From an uncultured Pelagibacteraceae bacterium (GTDB lineage Bacteria > Pseudomonadota > Alphaproteobacteria > Pelagibacterales > Pelagibacteraceae): a DNA stretch of 64,000 bases. Both the position numbers and the translations under genes were made by a program. How positions within the stretch are numbered: the first letter of the stretch is position 1; every line of letters starts with the position of its first letter. Below the pieces are notes generated by a model, which had not been told where the DNA came from, did no database searches, and saw nothing but the letters and a program-made list of their open reading frames with translations. Shown here piece by piece: positions 26,582 to 37,115 of this stretch. The stretch is taken from the NCBI GenBank assembly GCA_902595285.1, contig CACJPL010000005.1:38722-102721 (forward strand), given 5' to 3'.

Positions 26582-27184
26582 TTAATATAAGTTCTGAGCT
26601 ATTACCATTGTAAGTAACATTGGTAATGATAACAACGTATTTGTTCTTGAAAAAAGCATTGCAGTTTTAGCTGATTTAGCTTTTGTATCTGGATCACTCT
26701 CAACTATTCCTAATGCCCTTTTTTGATTTGGCCAAATTACAAACCATACATTAAATGCCATAATAATTCCTAGCCACATTCCAATTCCAATTGCAGTATG
26801 TTTTGGTACACCTGAACCAATACTTAAAGTCATTGCATCATGGAGATATCCATTAAGAAGAGCTAGAATTAAACCGGAAAGAACAGTTAATGCAGCAGCC
26901 CACCTGAAATAAAATAATGCAGCTGGTGCAATTACTTTACCAATAGCTGGTTTTTGTTCATCTGGAATTTTTCCCATATTTGGAATCTGCACGAAATTGA
27001 AATACCAAAGCAATCCAATCCACATTATTGCAACAATTACATGTATATATCTAAACAACCAGCTCCAGAATAGTGTGTCAAAAGCTATTCCATCATTTAA
27101 ATAAAATAATCCTAAAAACAATACTATTGCTAAAGCAAGCGAAGCGTGAATTGTTTTTGATAAAGATGATAACAAATTACTCAT
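26582..27184 (-). CDS. PuuD-like membrane protein (urate hydroxylase family, membrane domain only)
   Basis: 200-residue membrane protein with about five helices (LALAIVLFLGLFYL, YIHVIVAIMWIGLLWYFNFVQIP, WAAALTVLSGLILALL, GMWLGIIMAFNVWFVIWPNQ, LLSLPMLLTMVIA). It matches the membrane half of PuuD-type urate hydroxylases, which normally add a cytochrome c domain; no CxxCH haem motif is present here. Several His in the helices could bind haem. No purine-degradation gene is nearby, so urate oxidation is doubtful. Confidence 0.7.
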   Translation of the reverse strand: MSNLLSSLSKTIHASLALAIVLFLGLFYLNDGIAFDTLFWSWLFRYIHVIVAIMWIGLLWYFNFVQIPNMGKIPDEQKPAIGKVIAPAALFYFRWAAALTVLSGLILALLNGYLHDAMTLSIGSGVPKHTAIGIGMWLGIIMAFNVWFVIWPNQKRALGIVESDPDTKAKSAKTAMLFSRTNTLLSLPMLLTMVIAQNLY

Positions 27185-27234
27185 GATTCTAAATTATTAT
27201 ACACTAATTTTTTTATTTTTTTAAGTTGTTAAAT

Positions 27235-30087
27235 TTAAGCTAAAAGAGGTTTTAAAAATTCACCAGTGTAACTACCTTTGACCTTACATACTTCTTCAGG
27301 TTTTCCTTCGGCAACAATATTACCACCTTTCACACCACCTTCAGGACCCATATCCACAATGTAATCTGCTGTTTTAATCACATCTAAATTATGCTCAATT
27401 ACAACAACCGTATTTCCGAGTTTAACAAAAGTATGAAGAATTTCTAATAGTTTTTTAATATCATGCTGATGAAGCCCTGTTGTTGGCTCATCTAAAATAT
27501 ACATTGTTCTTCCTGTCGATCTTTTTGAAAGTTCTTTTGCAAGCTTTATTCTTTGAGCCTCACCACCTGATAGGGTGGTTGCTTGCTGACCAATTTTTAT
27601 ATAACCTAATCCAACTTTTTTAAGAGTTAACAATTTTGTTTTTATATTAGATATATTTTCAAAATATTCACACCCCTCATCAACAGACATATCTAAAACA
27701 TCAGCAATACTTTTACCTTTAAATTTAATTTCTAAAGTTTCTCTATTGTACCTGGTACCCTTACATTCATCACACTGTATATAAACATCAGGTAAAAAAT
27801 GCATTTCATATGTAATTACACCATCACCCTCACAAGCCTCACATCTACCTCCTTTTACATTGAAAGAAAATCTTCCTGGTTTATATCCTCTTGTTTTGGA
27901 TTCTGGCAGGCTTGTAAACCAATCTCTAATAGGTCCAAAGGCCCCTGTATATGTTGCTGGATTTGATCTAGGGGTTCTTCCAATAGGAGATTGGTCAATA
28001 TCAATTATTTTATCAATTAATTCTACGCCCTTATAACCTTTAAATGATTTAGGTGTTTTTCTTGCTTTATTATTTAAAGTTAAATTTAAAGCATGAAACA
28101 ATGTTTGTAAAATAAGGGTAGATTTTCCACTTCCAGAAACACCAGTAACACAGGTAAATGTTCCAGTTGGAATTTTAAGATTTACATTATTTAAATTATT
28201 TCCAGTTGCACCATTGATTTCTACAAATCTTCCATTTTTAGCTAAACGTCGTGATTTTGGAATTTCAATTGTTTTTTTATTTGCAAGATATTGACCTGTA
28301 ATACTGTTTTTATCTTTTTTAATCTCATCATATGATCCTTGTGCTGTTATCTCGCCGCCATTACTTCCAGCTTCAGGACCTAGATCAATAATATGATCTG
28401 CATTTTCCATTGTCTCAGTGTCATGCTCTACAACAATAACAGTATTACCTAGATCTCGTAATCTTTTTAGTGCATTAATCAGTTTAACGTTATCTTTTTG
28501 GTGTAATCCAATTGAAGGTTCATCCAAAACGTATAAAACACCGGTTAACCCAGATCCAATTTGTGAAGCCAGCCTTATTCTTTGAGCTTCACCACCTGAC
28601 AAAGTTCCAGACTCTCTAGACAATGTTAAATAATCTAGACCAACATTTAAAAGAAAATTTAATCTTTCATTGATTTCTTTTAGAACATGTTCAGCTATTT
28701 TAAATTGTCTTTTATCAAGGTTATTTTCTAAATTTTTAAACCATTCTGCTGCATCTAAAATAGATTTTTTTGTTACTTCACTAATATTAAGATCATTAAT
28801 TTTTACACATAATGCCTCTTCTTTTAATCTATCACCATTACAGGCTTCACAGGCAGTATCAGATTGATATTCAGCTATTGCTTCTCTTTTCCATTCGCTA
28901 TCAGACTCCAAAAATCTTCGTTCAAGATTGTTAATTACACCTTCAAAGGTTTTTTTATAAGAATATTTTTCGTATCCATCGTCATAATTAAATTTAATCT
29001 CATCTTCATCTGAGCCATAAAGAATAATATCTTTTATTTTTTTAGGTAATTTTTTCCATTTTTCATCTAAAGAAAAACCATAATGTTTTGCTAAAGATGC
29101 TAAGGTTTGAGCATAATATAATGTGGTTGATTTTGACCAAGGTTCTATTGCTCCATCTGCTAAACTTTTTCTTTCATCAGGAACAACTAAATTTGGATCA
29201 ACATTTAACTTCATTCCAATTCCTTCACACTCTTCACAAGCTCCATAGGGACTGTTAAATGAAAAAAGTCTTGGCTCAATTTCCTCAATTGTAAAACCAC
29301 TCTCAGGACATGCAAACTTTGTAGAGTAAATTAATTTTTCAATTTTTCTAAATTTTTGAGGAAGTGTTTCATCTTCATATTCTACAAAAACTAAACCGTT
29401 AGCTAAATTTACCGCCGTTTCAATACTTTCAGCTAACCTATTACCAAGTTTTGAATTTAAAACTATTCTATCGACTAAGATTGAAATATCGTGTTTAAGT
29501 TTTTTATCTAGATTGGGTGATTTTTCTATATCATATAAAATATTATCAATTTTAATTTTTCTAAAACCTCTTCTTTTATAACTTAAAATATCTTTTTTAT
29601 ATTCACCTTTACGACCTCTTACTACTGGAGCGTAAATATATATTGTTGATTTTTTTGGTAATTTTTTAACTAAATCTACTATTTGTGTAATTGTTTGAGA
29701 GGTTATTGGTTTGCCTGTAAATGGTGAGTAGGGGATACCTGCTCTAGCATATAAAACCCTCATGTAATCATAAATTTCTGTTACAGTTGCAACAGTAGAT
29801 CTTGGGTTTTTTGAGGTATTTTTTTGCTCGATTGCAATAGCTGGACTTAATCCTTCTATTAAATCAACATTTGGTTTTTTCATTTTATCTAAAAATTGAC
29901 GTGCATAGGCAGATAAACTTTCTACATACCTTCTCTGACCTTCTGCATAGATAGTATCAAAAGCTAAAGATGATTTTCCTGACCCAGAGAGACCCGTTAT
30001 GACCACAAATTTGTCTTTTGGAATCTCTACAGTAACATTCTTCAAATTATGTTCTTTAGCGCCCTTAATAACTATCTTTTTCATCAT
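27235..30087 (-). CDS. uvrA: Excinuclease ABC subunit A
   Basis: Damage-recognition ATPase of nucleotide excision repair, 950 residues. Two ABC modules: Walker [15 protein letters not shown] near 32-45 and [10 protein letters not shown] near 650, each with an LSGGEAQRI signature. The second zinc finger (CEACEGDG...CDECKG) is intact; in the first, the CxxC is CPES, so one Cys is Ser, a pattern I believe is frequent in alphaproteobacteria. It is divergent from ssb across 88 bp, as in many bacteria. Confidence 0.96.
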   Translation of the reverse strand: MMKKIVIKGAKEHNLKNVTVEIPKDKFVVITGLSGSGKSSLAFDTIYAEGQRRYVESLSAYARQFLDKMKKPNVDLIEGLSPAIAIEQKNTSKNPRSTVATVTEIYDYMRVLYARAGIPYSPFTGKPITSQTITQIVDLVKKLPKKSTIYIYAPVVRGRKGEYKKDILSYKRRGFRKIKIDNILYDIEKSPNLDKKLKHDISILVDRIVLNSKLGNRLAESIETAVNLANGLVFVEYEDETLPQKFRKIEKLIYSTKFACPESGFTIEEIEPRLFSFNSPYGACEECEGIGMKLNVDPNLVVPDERKSLADGAIEPWSKSTTLYYAQTLASLAKHYGFSLDEKWKKLPKKIKDIILYGSDEDEIKFNYDDGYEKYSYKKTFEGVINNLERRFLESDSEWKREAIAEYQSDTACEACNGDRLKEEALCVKINDLNISEVTKKSILDAAEWFKNLENNLDKRQFKIAEHVLKEINERLNFLLNVGLDYLTLSRESGTLSGGEAQRIRLASQIGSGLTGVLYVLDEPSIGLHQKDNVKLINALKRLRDLGNTVIVVEHDTETMENADHIIDLGPEAGSNGGEITAQGSYDEIKKDKNSITGQYLANKKTIEIPKSRRLAKNGRFVEINGATGNNLNNVNLKIPTGTFTCVTGVSGSGKSTLILQTLFHALNLTLNNKARKTPKSFKGYKGVELIDKIIDIDQSPIGRTPRSNPATYTGAFGPIRDWFTSLPESKTRGYKPGRFSFNVKGGRCEACEGDGVITYEMHFLPDVYIQCDECKGTRYNRETLEIKFKGKSIADVLDMSVDEGCEYFENISNIKTKLLTLKKVGLGYIKIGQQATTLSGGEAQRIKLAKELSKRSTGRTMYILDEPTTGLHQHDIKKLLEILHTFVKLGNTVVVIEHNLDVIKTADYIVDMGPEGGVKGGNIVAEGKPEEVCKVKGSYTGEFLKPLLA

Positions 30088-30136
30088 AATTTTAGTTGCT
30101 TTGAGTTAATAAAATTAATATTCAGAAGAATTGTGA

Positions 30137-30142
30137 TATAAT
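30137..30142 (+). promoter_or_regulatory. Candidate extended -10 element for ssb
   Basis: TGTGATATAAT, a TATAAT with an upstream TG, lies about 35 bp before the ssb start. No convincing -35 hexamer is present. No alphaproteobacterial LexA box (GTTC-N7-GTTC) is visible in the uvrA/ssb spacer. Confidence 0.4.
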
Positions 30143-30175
30143 TCTAATTAACTAATTTAACAAATATTAAATATT

Positions 30176-30625
30176 ATGGCAGGAAGTTTAAATAAAGTAT
30201 TATTAATTGGTCGTTTAGGCGCAGATCCTGAGATTAAGCAAATGGTAAATGGTAAAAGTGTAGCCAGATTAAGCCTTGCAACAAGTCAATCCTGGAAAGA
30301 TAAAAATACAGGTGAAAGAAAAGAAAAAACTGAGTGGCACCGTATAGTTGTATTTAACGAAGGTTTAGTAAATGTTGTTCAACAATACTTAAAAAAAGGA
30401 GCTCAAGTTTATGTTGAGGGACAACTTACAACAAGAAAATGGAAAGATGAACAATCGGGGCAAGACAAATATTCAACTGAAATAGTTATACAAGGATATA
30501 ATTCTTCACTTACGATGTTGGGCGGGGGAAATTCTGGTGGTGGAATTCAAAATGACACAACTCAACAAAATAACATTGAGGATTCTTCACAAGTGTCAGA
30601 TATGGATGATGAAATTCCATTTTAA
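30176..30625 (+). CDS. ssb: Single-stranded DNA-binding protein
   Basis: OB-fold protein of 149 residues: [19 protein letters not shown] at the N-terminus, EWHRIVVF near residue 54 and [16 protein letters not shown] near 71. A Gly/Gln/Asn-rich linker leads to the acidic tip DMDDEIPF that recruits repair and replication partners. gyrA follows after 5 bases. Confidence 0.96.
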   Translation: MAGSLNKVLLIGRLGADPEIKQMVNGKSVARLSLATSQSWKDKNTGERKEKTEWHRIVVFNEGLVNVVQQYLKKGAQVYVEGQLTTRKWKDEQSGQDKYSTEIVIQGYNSSLTMLGGGNSGGGIQNDTTQQNNIEDSSQVSDMDDEIPF

Positions 30626-30630
30626 CTTCT

Positions 30631-33210
30631 ATGAAAAATACTGAAGAGTTTAAAGATAAAAATATAAAATTAATCTCAATGCACGATGAGATGAGCTCAT
30701 CATATCTTTCTTATGCAATGAGTGTAATCGTAAGTCGTGCACTGCCTGATGTAAGAGATGGGTTAAAACCTGTTCATAGAAGAATTTTGTATGCAATGTA
30801 TAAAGGTGGATATGATTGGTCTAAACAATTTAGAAAATCTGCAAGAATAGTTGGAGATGTTATTGGTAAATATCACCCTCATGGTGATCAGTCTGTCTAT
30901 GATGCTTTGGTAAGAATGGTACAAGATTTCTCTATGAGCTTACCTTTGATTCAAGGGCAGGGAAATTTTGGTTCTATAGATGGTGATCCTGCTGCAGCAA
31001 TGAGATATACCGAAACTCGCTTGTCAAAAGTTTCTCAATATTTAATTGATGATATTGAAAAAAATACAATTTCTTTCAAAAGCAATTATGATGAAACTGA
31101 GAAAGAACCTAATGTTTTACCAGCACAGTTTCCAAATTTATTAGTAAATGGAGCTGGTGGTATCGCTGTTGGTATGGCAACAAGTATACCTCCTCACAAT
31201 TTAGGCGAAATTATTGATGGTACTTTGGCTTTAATAGATAATAAAGATATTAAAATTAGAGAGTTAATGAAACATATACCTGGTCCAGATTTTCCAACTG
31301 GTGGTGTAATTATAGGTAAAGATATAATTAAACAAGGTTATAACAATGGAAGAGGGTCCTTTAAGATAAGAGGCGAAATCTCAATTGAACAACAAAAAAA
31401 TGGTCGTGAAAGACTGGTAATAACTTCAATACCGTATCAAGTTAATAAATCTGTTTTAAATGAAAGGATTGCTCAGTTAGTAAGAGAAAAAAAGATAGAA
31501 GGTATAAAAGATATTAGAGATGAATCGAACAGAGAAGGTATTAGGGTAGCAATAGATTTAAGAAACGGTGTAGAACCAGAAACTATAAAGAGACAATTAT
31601 ATAAAAATACTCAAATAGAGAGTTCTTTTGGTTTTAATACTTTAGCTATTGTTGAGGGAAAACCTCAAACGTGTACTTTAAAAGATTTTTTATCTAATTT
31701 TTTAACTTTTAGAGAAGATGTAGTTATTAAGAAAACTAAATTTGATCTTCAAAAAGCTGAAGAACGAGCACATATATTAATTGGATTATCAGTGTCAGTT
31801 GAAAATCTAGATAAAATAATAAAAATTATTCGATCATCTAAAACACCTGATGATGCTAAAATATCAATTTTAAAAACTAAATGGAAAATAAATAAATCAC
31901 AAAAATTGATTTCTTTAGTAGAAGGAAAAAAAGGTAAAAACCTTTATTCTTTATCTGAACCGCAAGTTTTAGCTATATTAGAATTAAGACTTCAAAAATT
32001 AACTGCTTTAGGAATAAATGAGATCGAAGTTGAAATTAAAAAATTGGCTGAATTAATCACTAAATATAAAAAGATTATTTCATCAAAAAAAGAACTTCTA
32101 AAAGTAATCAGTGAAGAACTAAAAAATATCAAAGATAAATTTGCTATACCAAGAAGAACTAAAATTATAGATGCTGTTTTAAATTATGATATTGAGGAAA
32201 CTATCCAAAAACAATCAGTAATAATTACAGTTACATTGCAAGGTTACATAAAAAGAGGTTCTTTAGATGGAGTAAAAAAACAAAAAAGAGGTGGCAAGGG
32301 AAAATCAGGTATTACAACTAGAGATCAAGACTCTGTTGTTCAAACACTATCAGTAAATACTCATACTTCAGTTCTCTTCTTTTCTACTGAGGGTTTAGTT
32401 TACAAGATCAAAGCATGGAAAATCCCAGAGGGCTCATCCTCATCTAAAGGTAAGTCCTTATTTAATATTTTACCCTTAAAGAGCCACCAAGCTATAAGCT
32501 CAATTATGCCAATGCCTGAAGAAGAAACAGACCTAAAAAATTATCAAATAATTTTTGCTACAGCACAGGGAAAAGTAAGAAAAAATAGTTTAGAAGATTT
32601 TTCATCAATTAATGCATCTGGAAAAATTGCAATGAAATTAGATAATAATGATAAAATTGTAGGTGTTAAAATTTGTAAAGATGATCAAGATGTAATTTTA
32701 AGTACAAAATTTGGAAAATGTATTAGATTTGAAGTTAAGAAACTAAGAGTTTTTAAAGGTAGATCTTCTAAAGGAATTAAAGGAATAGAGTTAGCATCAA
32801 ATGATCAAATAGTATCTTTATCAGTTATTGATAACGATAAAATTAATAAAAACGGAAAAAAATCAAAAGATGAAAAATCTGAATTAAAAGCAAGAGAGAA
32901 ATTTGTTTTATCAATAAGTGAGAATGGTTATGGTAAAAAGACCTCACATACAGATTACAGAGTTACTAACAGAGGTGGAAAAGGCATTATAGGAATAGTA
33001 AATTCACCAAGAAATGGAAATATTACCTCATCTTTTCCTGTTTTTGAAGGTGATGAAATTTTAATTTCCACTAACAAAGGCAGGGTCATAAGAGTTGCTG
33101 TTAAAGAAATTAGAACTGCAGGTAGAAATACCCAAGGTGTTAGGATTATTAAGTTATCAGGAGAAGAAAAAGTTGTTTCGGCAATTAAAATTGATGATAA
33201 TTTAATTTAA
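30631..33210 (+). CDS. gyrA: DNA gyrase subunit A
   Basis: Breaks and rejoins DNA during negative supercoiling, 859 residues. The winged-helix region has the catalytic Tyr126 in AMRYTETRL. In the quinolone-resistance region [16 protein letters not shown], the residue equivalent to E. coli Ser83 is Gln87, while Asp91 (E. coli Asp87) is kept. The C-terminal beta-pinwheel contains the GyrA-box-like [11 protein letters not shown] near residue 550. Its stop overlaps coaD by one base. Confidence 0.96.
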   Translation: MKNTEEFKDKNIKLISMHDEMSSSYLSYAMSVIVSRALPDVRDGLKPVHRRILYAMYKGGYDWSKQFRKSARIVGDVIGKYHPHGDQSVYDALVRMVQDFSMSLPLIQGQGNFGSIDGDPAAAMRYTETRLSKVSQYLIDDIEKNTISFKSNYDETEKEPNVLPAQFPNLLVNGAGGIAVGMATSIPPHNLGEIIDGTLALIDNKDIKIRELMKHIPGPDFPTGGVIIGKDIIKQGYNNGRGSFKIRGEISIEQQKNGRERLVITSIPYQVNKSVLNERIAQLVREKKIEGIKDIRDESNREGIRVAIDLRNGVEPETIKRQLYKNTQIESSFGFNTLAIVEGKPQTCTLKDFLSNFLTFREDVVIKKTKFDLQKAEERAHILIGLSVSVENLDKIIKIIRSSKTPDDAKISILKTKWKINKSQKLISLVEGKKGKNLYSLSEPQVLAILELRLQKLTALGINEIEVEIKKLAELITKYKKIISSKKELLKVISEELKNIKDKFAIPRRTKIIDAVLNYDIEETIQKQSVIITVTLQGYIKRGSLDGVKKQKRGGKGKSGITTRDQDSVVQTLSVNTHTSVLFFSTEGLVYKIKAWKIPEGSSSSKGKSLFNILPLKSHQAISSIMPMPEEETDLKNYQIIFATAQGKVRKNSLEDFSSINASGKIAMKLDNNDKIVGVKICKDDQDVILSTKFGKCIRFEVKKLRVFKGRSSKGIKGIELASNDQIVSLSVIDNDKINKNGKKSKDEKSELKAREKFVLSISENGYGKKTSHTDYRVTNRGGKGIIGIVNSPRNGNITSSFPVFEGDEILISTNKGRVIRVAVKEIRTAGRNTQGVRIIKLSGEEKVVSAIKIDDNLI

Positions 33211-33704
33211 TGAGTAAAATAGCAATTTATCCTGGTACATTTGATCCAATTACTTTTGGACATATAGATGTGATAAAAAAATCATTAAAATTGTTTGATA
33301 AGATAGTAGTAGGTGTCTCAGATGAAAGTAACAAAAATTATTTATTTAGCTCTGAAGAAAGAATACAAATAGTAAATAAAGCTTTATTTAAAGATCTAAA
33401 GTTAAATAAAAAAAAAATAAAAGTTGTTTCTTTTGGATCTTTAACTACTGATTTATGTAAAAAATATAAATCAAACATAATTTTAAGAGGATTAAGAGCT
33501 GTATCTGATTTTGAATACGAATTTCAGCTAGCTGGTATGAATAGAAAATTGAACCAAAATGTAGAAACAATTTTTTTAATGTCTGATGTAGAAAATCAAA
33601 TCATTTCATCGAGATTTGTTAAAGAGATTGTTAAATTAAAAGGAGATATAAAAAAATTTACTACAAAAAGCACAATTAAATCATTAAAAGATAAATATGA
33701 ATAA
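33210..33704 (+). CDS. coaD: Phosphopantetheine adenylyltransferase
   Basis: Penultimate step of coenzyme A synthesis, 164 residues. The nucleotidyl-transferase motif is PGTFDPITFGHIDVI (TxGH type) at the N-terminus, followed by LRGLRAVSDFEYEFQLAGMNRKL near residue 91 and SSRFVKEI near residue 131. It overlaps gyrA by 1 bp and the next gene by 8 bp. Confidence 0.95.
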   Translation: MSKIAIYPGTFDPITFGHIDVIKKSLKLFDKIVVGVSDESNKNYLFSSEERIQIVNKALFKDLKLNKKKIKVVSFGSLTTDLCKKYKSNIILRGLRAVSDFEYEFQLAGMNRKLNQNVETIFLMSDVENQIISSRFVKEIVKLKGDIKKFTTKSTIKSLKDKYE

Positions 33705-34257
33705 AATTTTTATTAAAATACTGATTTTGTTTTTTTTAATTACTAATCAATCAATAGCTGAGGAGAATATAATGATACTAAAGTTAAAAGATGGTGATGT
33801 TAAAATTGAATTATTTGAAGATGTTGCACCAAATCATGTAAAAAGAATTAAGGAATTAGCAAATAGTGGTAAATACGATAACGTTGTTTTTCACAGAGTT
33901 ATTGATGGATTCATGGCTCAAACAGGAGATGTAAAATTTGGTAATTTAGAGTCTAAAGATTTTGATCTTAGAAGAGCAGGTATGGGTGGTTCTGACTTCC
34001 CAGATTTAAAGCAAGAATTTAATAGTTTACCACATGATAGAGGAACTTTATCAATGGCAAGAGCTCAAGACCCTGATAGTGCAAATAGTCAATTCTTTAT
34101 TTGTTTTCAACCAGCTCCTTTTTTAGATCGTCAATATACAGTTTTTGGAAAAGTAATAGAAGGAATGGAATTTGTTGATAAAATCAAAAGAGGCGATCAA
34201 AATAATAATGGTGCTGTTACTGACCCAGATAAAATTATTAGTTTCAAATCTCAATAA
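33697..34257 (+). CDS. ppiA: Cyclophilin-type peptidyl-prolyl isomerase, exported
   Basis: Prolyl isomerase of 186 residues. A hydrophobic signal peptide (residues 1-22, ending SIAE) precedes the cyclophilin fold: FHRVIDGFMAQTGD, SMARAQDPDSANSQFFIC and DRQYTVFGKVIEGMEF. A second in-frame Met at residue 26 could give a cytoplasmic form. The overlap with coaD supports the upstream start. The symbol is by similarity and localisation. Confidence 0.9.
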   Translation: MNKIFIKILILFFLITNQSIAEENIMILKLKDGDVKIELFEDVAPNHVKRIKELANSGKYDNVVFHRVIDGFMAQTGDVKFGNLESKDFDLRRAGMGGSDFPDLKQEFNSLPHDRGTLSMARAQDPDSANSQFFICFQPAPFLDRQYTVFGKVIEGMEFVDKIKRGDQNNNGAVTDPDKIISFKSQ

Positions 34258-34265
34258 TTTTTTTA

Positions 34266-35378
34266 ATGGCATTAAAAAAATTTGCCTTTACCGTTTTAAA
34301 AAAAGATAAATTTGCTAGGTGTGGTTTAATAGAGACCCATCGTGGAAATATACATACTCCAGTATTTATGCCTGTTGGAACACAAGCTACAGTAAAAGCT
34401 TGTACGATAGATGATATAAAAAAAACTCGATCAGAAATAATACTTTCAAATACATATCACTTAATGATACGTCCAGGTGTTGAAAGAATTAAATCTGCTG
34501 GTGGTCTACATGAATTTATGAATTGTGATTTACCTATTTTAACTGACTCTGGTGGATTTCAGGTTATGTCTTTGTCAAGATTAAATAAAATTGACAGAGA
34601 GAAGGGCGCTATATTTAACTCTCATATTGATGGAAAAAAATTTTACTTAAGTCCGGAAGAAAGCATCCGGATTCAGATGGGTTTAAATTCTGATATTGTG
34701 ATGATTATGGATGAGTGCCCAAAAAAAACTAATGATTATAATGTAATAAAAAAATCTATGGATTTATCACTTTATTGGGCAGAAAGATCTAAAGTGGCAT
34801 TTGGAAATAATCCACATAAAGCTTTATTTGGTATAGTCCAAGGAGGTCTTTTTAAAGATTTAAGATTAAAATCACTTCAAGAGTTAATTAAAATTGGTTT
34901 TGATGGATATGCTCTTGGAGGATTAGCTGTAGGAGAAACTCAACATGAAATGTTTAACGTTTTAGATGATATTAAGGAAAACTTACCTATTGAAAAACCA
35001 CACTATTTAATGGGTGTTGGAACACCATCAGATATTTTGGGTGCTGTAAAAAGAGGTATAGATATGTTTGACTGTGTATTGCCAACTAGATCTGGTAGAA
35101 CAGGTTTGGCTTTTACATGGCAAGGAAGAATCAATATTAAAAATAACAAATATCAAAATGACAACACGCCACTTGATCCAAATTGTAAAAATCTTAATTT
35201 AAATAAATATTCAAAAAATTATTTAAATCACTTATTTAATACTAATGAAATTCTAGCCTCAATGTTATTGACACTACATAATATTAATTTTTATCAAGAA
35301 TTAATGGCCTCGATCAGAAAAAATATTAATAAAGGCACTTTTGATCAATTTCACAATAAATACATTGATAAGTTGTAG
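34266..35378 (+). CDS. tgt: tRNA-guanine transglycosylase (two zinc ligands missing)
   Basis: Inserts the queuosine precursor base at position 34 of tRNAs with GUN anticodons, 370 residues. The active-site loop LTDSGGFQVMSLS and nucleophile loop (MFDCVLPTRSGRTG) are intact. The zinc site is not: E. coli Cys302-x-Cys304-x2-Cys307...His333 aligns gap-free to Cys307, Asn309, Leu312 and His338, so two of four ligands are gone. The surrounding sequence (YSKNYLNHLF, LLTLHNINFYQELMA) is well conserved, so this looks like deliberate loss rather than decay. Confidence 0.93.
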   Translation: MALKKFAFTVLKKDKFARCGLIETHRGNIHTPVFMPVGTQATVKACTIDDIKKTRSEIILSNTYHLMIRPGVERIKSAGGLHEFMNCDLPILTDSGGFQVMSLSRLNKIDREKGAIFNSHIDGKKFYLSPEESIRIQMGLNSDIVMIMDECPKKTNDYNVIKKSMDLSLYWAERSKVAFGNNPHKALFGIVQGGLFKDLRLKSLQELIKIGFDGYALGGLAVGETQHEMFNVLDDIKENLPIEKPHYLMGVGTPSDILGAVKRGIDMFDCVLPTRSGRTGLAFTWQGRINIKNNKYQNDNTPLDPNCKNLNLNKYSKNYLNHLFNTNEILASMLLTLHNINFYQELMASIRKNINKGTFDQFHNKYIDKL

Positions 35379-35408
35379 AAGCTTTATAGATTTGGTTAAA
35401 ATTGTCAT

Positions 35409-35438
35409 TTGAAAAAAAATAATAATTCTGTATATAAC
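35409..35438 (+). promoter_or_regulatory. Candidate promoter of tRNA-Lys
   Basis: TTGAAA at 35409-35414 and TATATA at 35431-35436 (16-bp spacer; or TATAAC at 35433 with 18 bp). Transcription would start about 20 bp before the tRNA. Confidence 0.5.
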
Positions 35439-35462
35439 AATTATTCAATTTGAATATTTTGG

Positions 35463-35538
<76 letters not shown>

Positions 35539-35552
35539 CTAATTCAATTAAC

Positions 35553-36380
35553 TTAACTTAAATTAATTGGTGGATAATCTAAAATAACCTCATTCATCCA
35601 TTCATTAAGTTGTTTTATTCTTGTGTCTGATGAGGGGTGAGTACTCATAAATTGAGGAGGCTCTTTACCTTTATTAAATTCTTTCATTCTTTCCCATATT
35701 TTAACTGTTTCTCTAATATTATAACCTGATAAAGAAGAAAAAATCATACCCAAATAATCAGCTTCACTCTCTTGTTTTCTATTAAATGGATTCATAATAC
35801 CCAATTGAGCTAGCATTCCAACAGTATCCATGCCAGTTGTTCTATTTATATCAGATAAAACACCACCACTAGCAATGTCAATTATTCTTGCTCCAGTATT
35901 TAATATAACTCCTCTGCTAGCCCTCTCTACAGAGTGCTTTGCTACAGCATGCGCAACCTCATGACCCATTACAGCTGCCAAACCATTCGTATTTTTAGTA
36001 ACATCTAATATACCAGTATAAACTGCAATTTTTCCACCAGGCATACACCAAGCATTTCTAACTTTTTTATTATCAATTAAAATGTACTCCCAATCAAAAT
36101 TTGATGTAGGATCATTTAAATTTGCTCTAAAGAAATATTCACTAATCGATTCCTCCATTCTTTTTCCAATTTCTTTTATTTCATTTAATGTTTCAATATC
36201 ATCACTCATCTTTTCTTTTTCTTTTACTTTTTCATAAATTTGAGCAGCTTGAGCATTTAATTTTGCTTCTGGAATAATTTTTAATTGTTTTCTATCTGTT
36301 ATTGGTGCTGACGAACAAGAGTGTAAAAGAAGGCTTCCACATCCACAACCCATATATGTTAAAAATTTTCTTCTATCCAT
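35553..36380 (-). CDS. M48-family metallopeptidase, putative lipoprotein
   Basis: 275-residue zinc metallopeptidase, probably attached to a membrane facing the periplasm. The N-terminus MDRRKFLTYMGCGCG resembles a Tat-type RR signal, and LLHSCSS looks like a lipobox. The zinc motif HEVAHAVAKH (HExxH) is near residue 140 and the third ligand Glu in ESEADYLG near 205. It resembles Oma1/YcaL-like quality-control proteases. Confidence 0.88.
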   Translation of the reverse strand: MDRRKFLTYMGCGCGSLLLHSCSSAPITDRKQLKIIPEAKLNAQAAQIYEKVKEKEKMSDDIETLNEIKEIGKRMEESISEYFFRANLNDPTSNFDWEYILIDNKKVRNAWCMPGGKIAVYTGILDVTKNTNGLAAVMGHEVAHAVAKHSVERASRGVILNTGARIIDIASGGVLSDINRTTGMDTVGMLAQLGIMNPFNRKQESEADYLGMIFSSLSGYNIRETVKIWERMKEFNKGKEPPQFMSTHPSSDTRIKQLNEWMNEVILDYPPINLS

Positions 36381-36411
36381 ATCTATTTAAAATTGATACT
36401 AATAATTAATT

Positions 36412-36489
36412 ATGAATCTCAATAACAAAATTTTAATTGTATTATTTTCCATTGCAATTGTTTTTGTTGTATACGCAAGTTATAGTTAA
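36412..36489 (+). CDS. Possible 25-residue membrane peptide
   Basis: A small frame, ATG at 36412 to TAA at 36489, encodes a start MNLNNK followed by a single hydrophobic helix (ILIVLFSIAIVFVVYA) and a short polar tail. It fills the spacer between the M48 gene and the DUF502 gene and ends 8 bp before the latter. No strong ribosome-binding site. AT-rich sequence makes chance hydrophobic frames common, so this is tentative. Confidence 0.4.
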   Translation: MNLNNKILIVLFSIAIVFVVYASYS

Positions 36490-36497
36490 ATTTAAAT

Positions 36498-37115
36498 ATG
36501 GCAAAAAAAGGCTCAAAAAAATCTTTTTCATTAACTTTGCGAAATTATTTTATTACTGGTGTTGTAGTATTAATACCTATAGGTTTTACTATATATTTAA
36601 CTAAAATTTTAATAGGAATATCTTCTAATATTATACCAAAAAATATTAATCCTAATAGCTATCTCCCTTTTAATATTCCAGGGGTAGAAATTGCTATTAC
36701 AATTGTTTTTATAACTTTAGTTGGAGGCCTATCACTATCATTTTTTGGAAAAAGAATTTTAAAATTAATTGATGACTTGTTTAAAAGAATACCTTTTTTA
36801 AGAACTGTATACTCTGCCATTGTACAAATGACTGAAACATTTTCAAAAAAAGATGACTCTCAAAAAAGTGTAGTATTAATTGAATACCCTAGAAAAGGAG
36901 TTTGGGCTGTTGGTTTTGCTACAAAAGAAAATAAAGGAGTAATGTCACAAAAAACGGGAAAACAATTAATTAATGTTTTTGTGCCAACAACTCCAAACCC
37001 AACAAGTGGTTTTTTATTAATGTTTCCTGTAGAAGATGTTATTTATTTAAACATGTCTTTTGAAGAGGCTTCAAAGTTTATAGTTTCAGCAGGAACATCT
37101 ACCAAAAAATCTTAA
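36498..37115 (+). CDS. DUF502 membrane protein
   Basis: 205-residue protein with two membrane helices (residues 11-33 and 58-80) and a conserved soluble part: KRIPFLRTVYSAIVQM, VVLIEYPRKGVWAVGFAT and VFVPTTPNPTSGFLLMFP, signatures of DUF502. Function is unknown; it is often beside recG in alphaproteobacteria, as here (convergent, 4-bp overlap). Confidence 0.88.
   Translation: MAKKGSKKSFSLTLRNYFITGVVVLIPIGFTIYLTKILIGISSNIIPKNINPNSYLPFNIPGVEIAITIVFITLVGGLSLSFFGKRILKLIDDLFKRIPFLRTVYSAIVQMTETFSKKDDSQKSVVLIEYPRKGVWAVGFATKENKGVMSQKTGKQLINVFVPTTPNPTSGFLLMFPVEDVIYLNMSFEEASKFIVSAGTSTKKS

Noticed and set aside
30088..30175. LexA/SOS box between uvrA and ssb
   Set aside because: No GTTC-N7-GTTC or other clear palindrome is present in the spacer.
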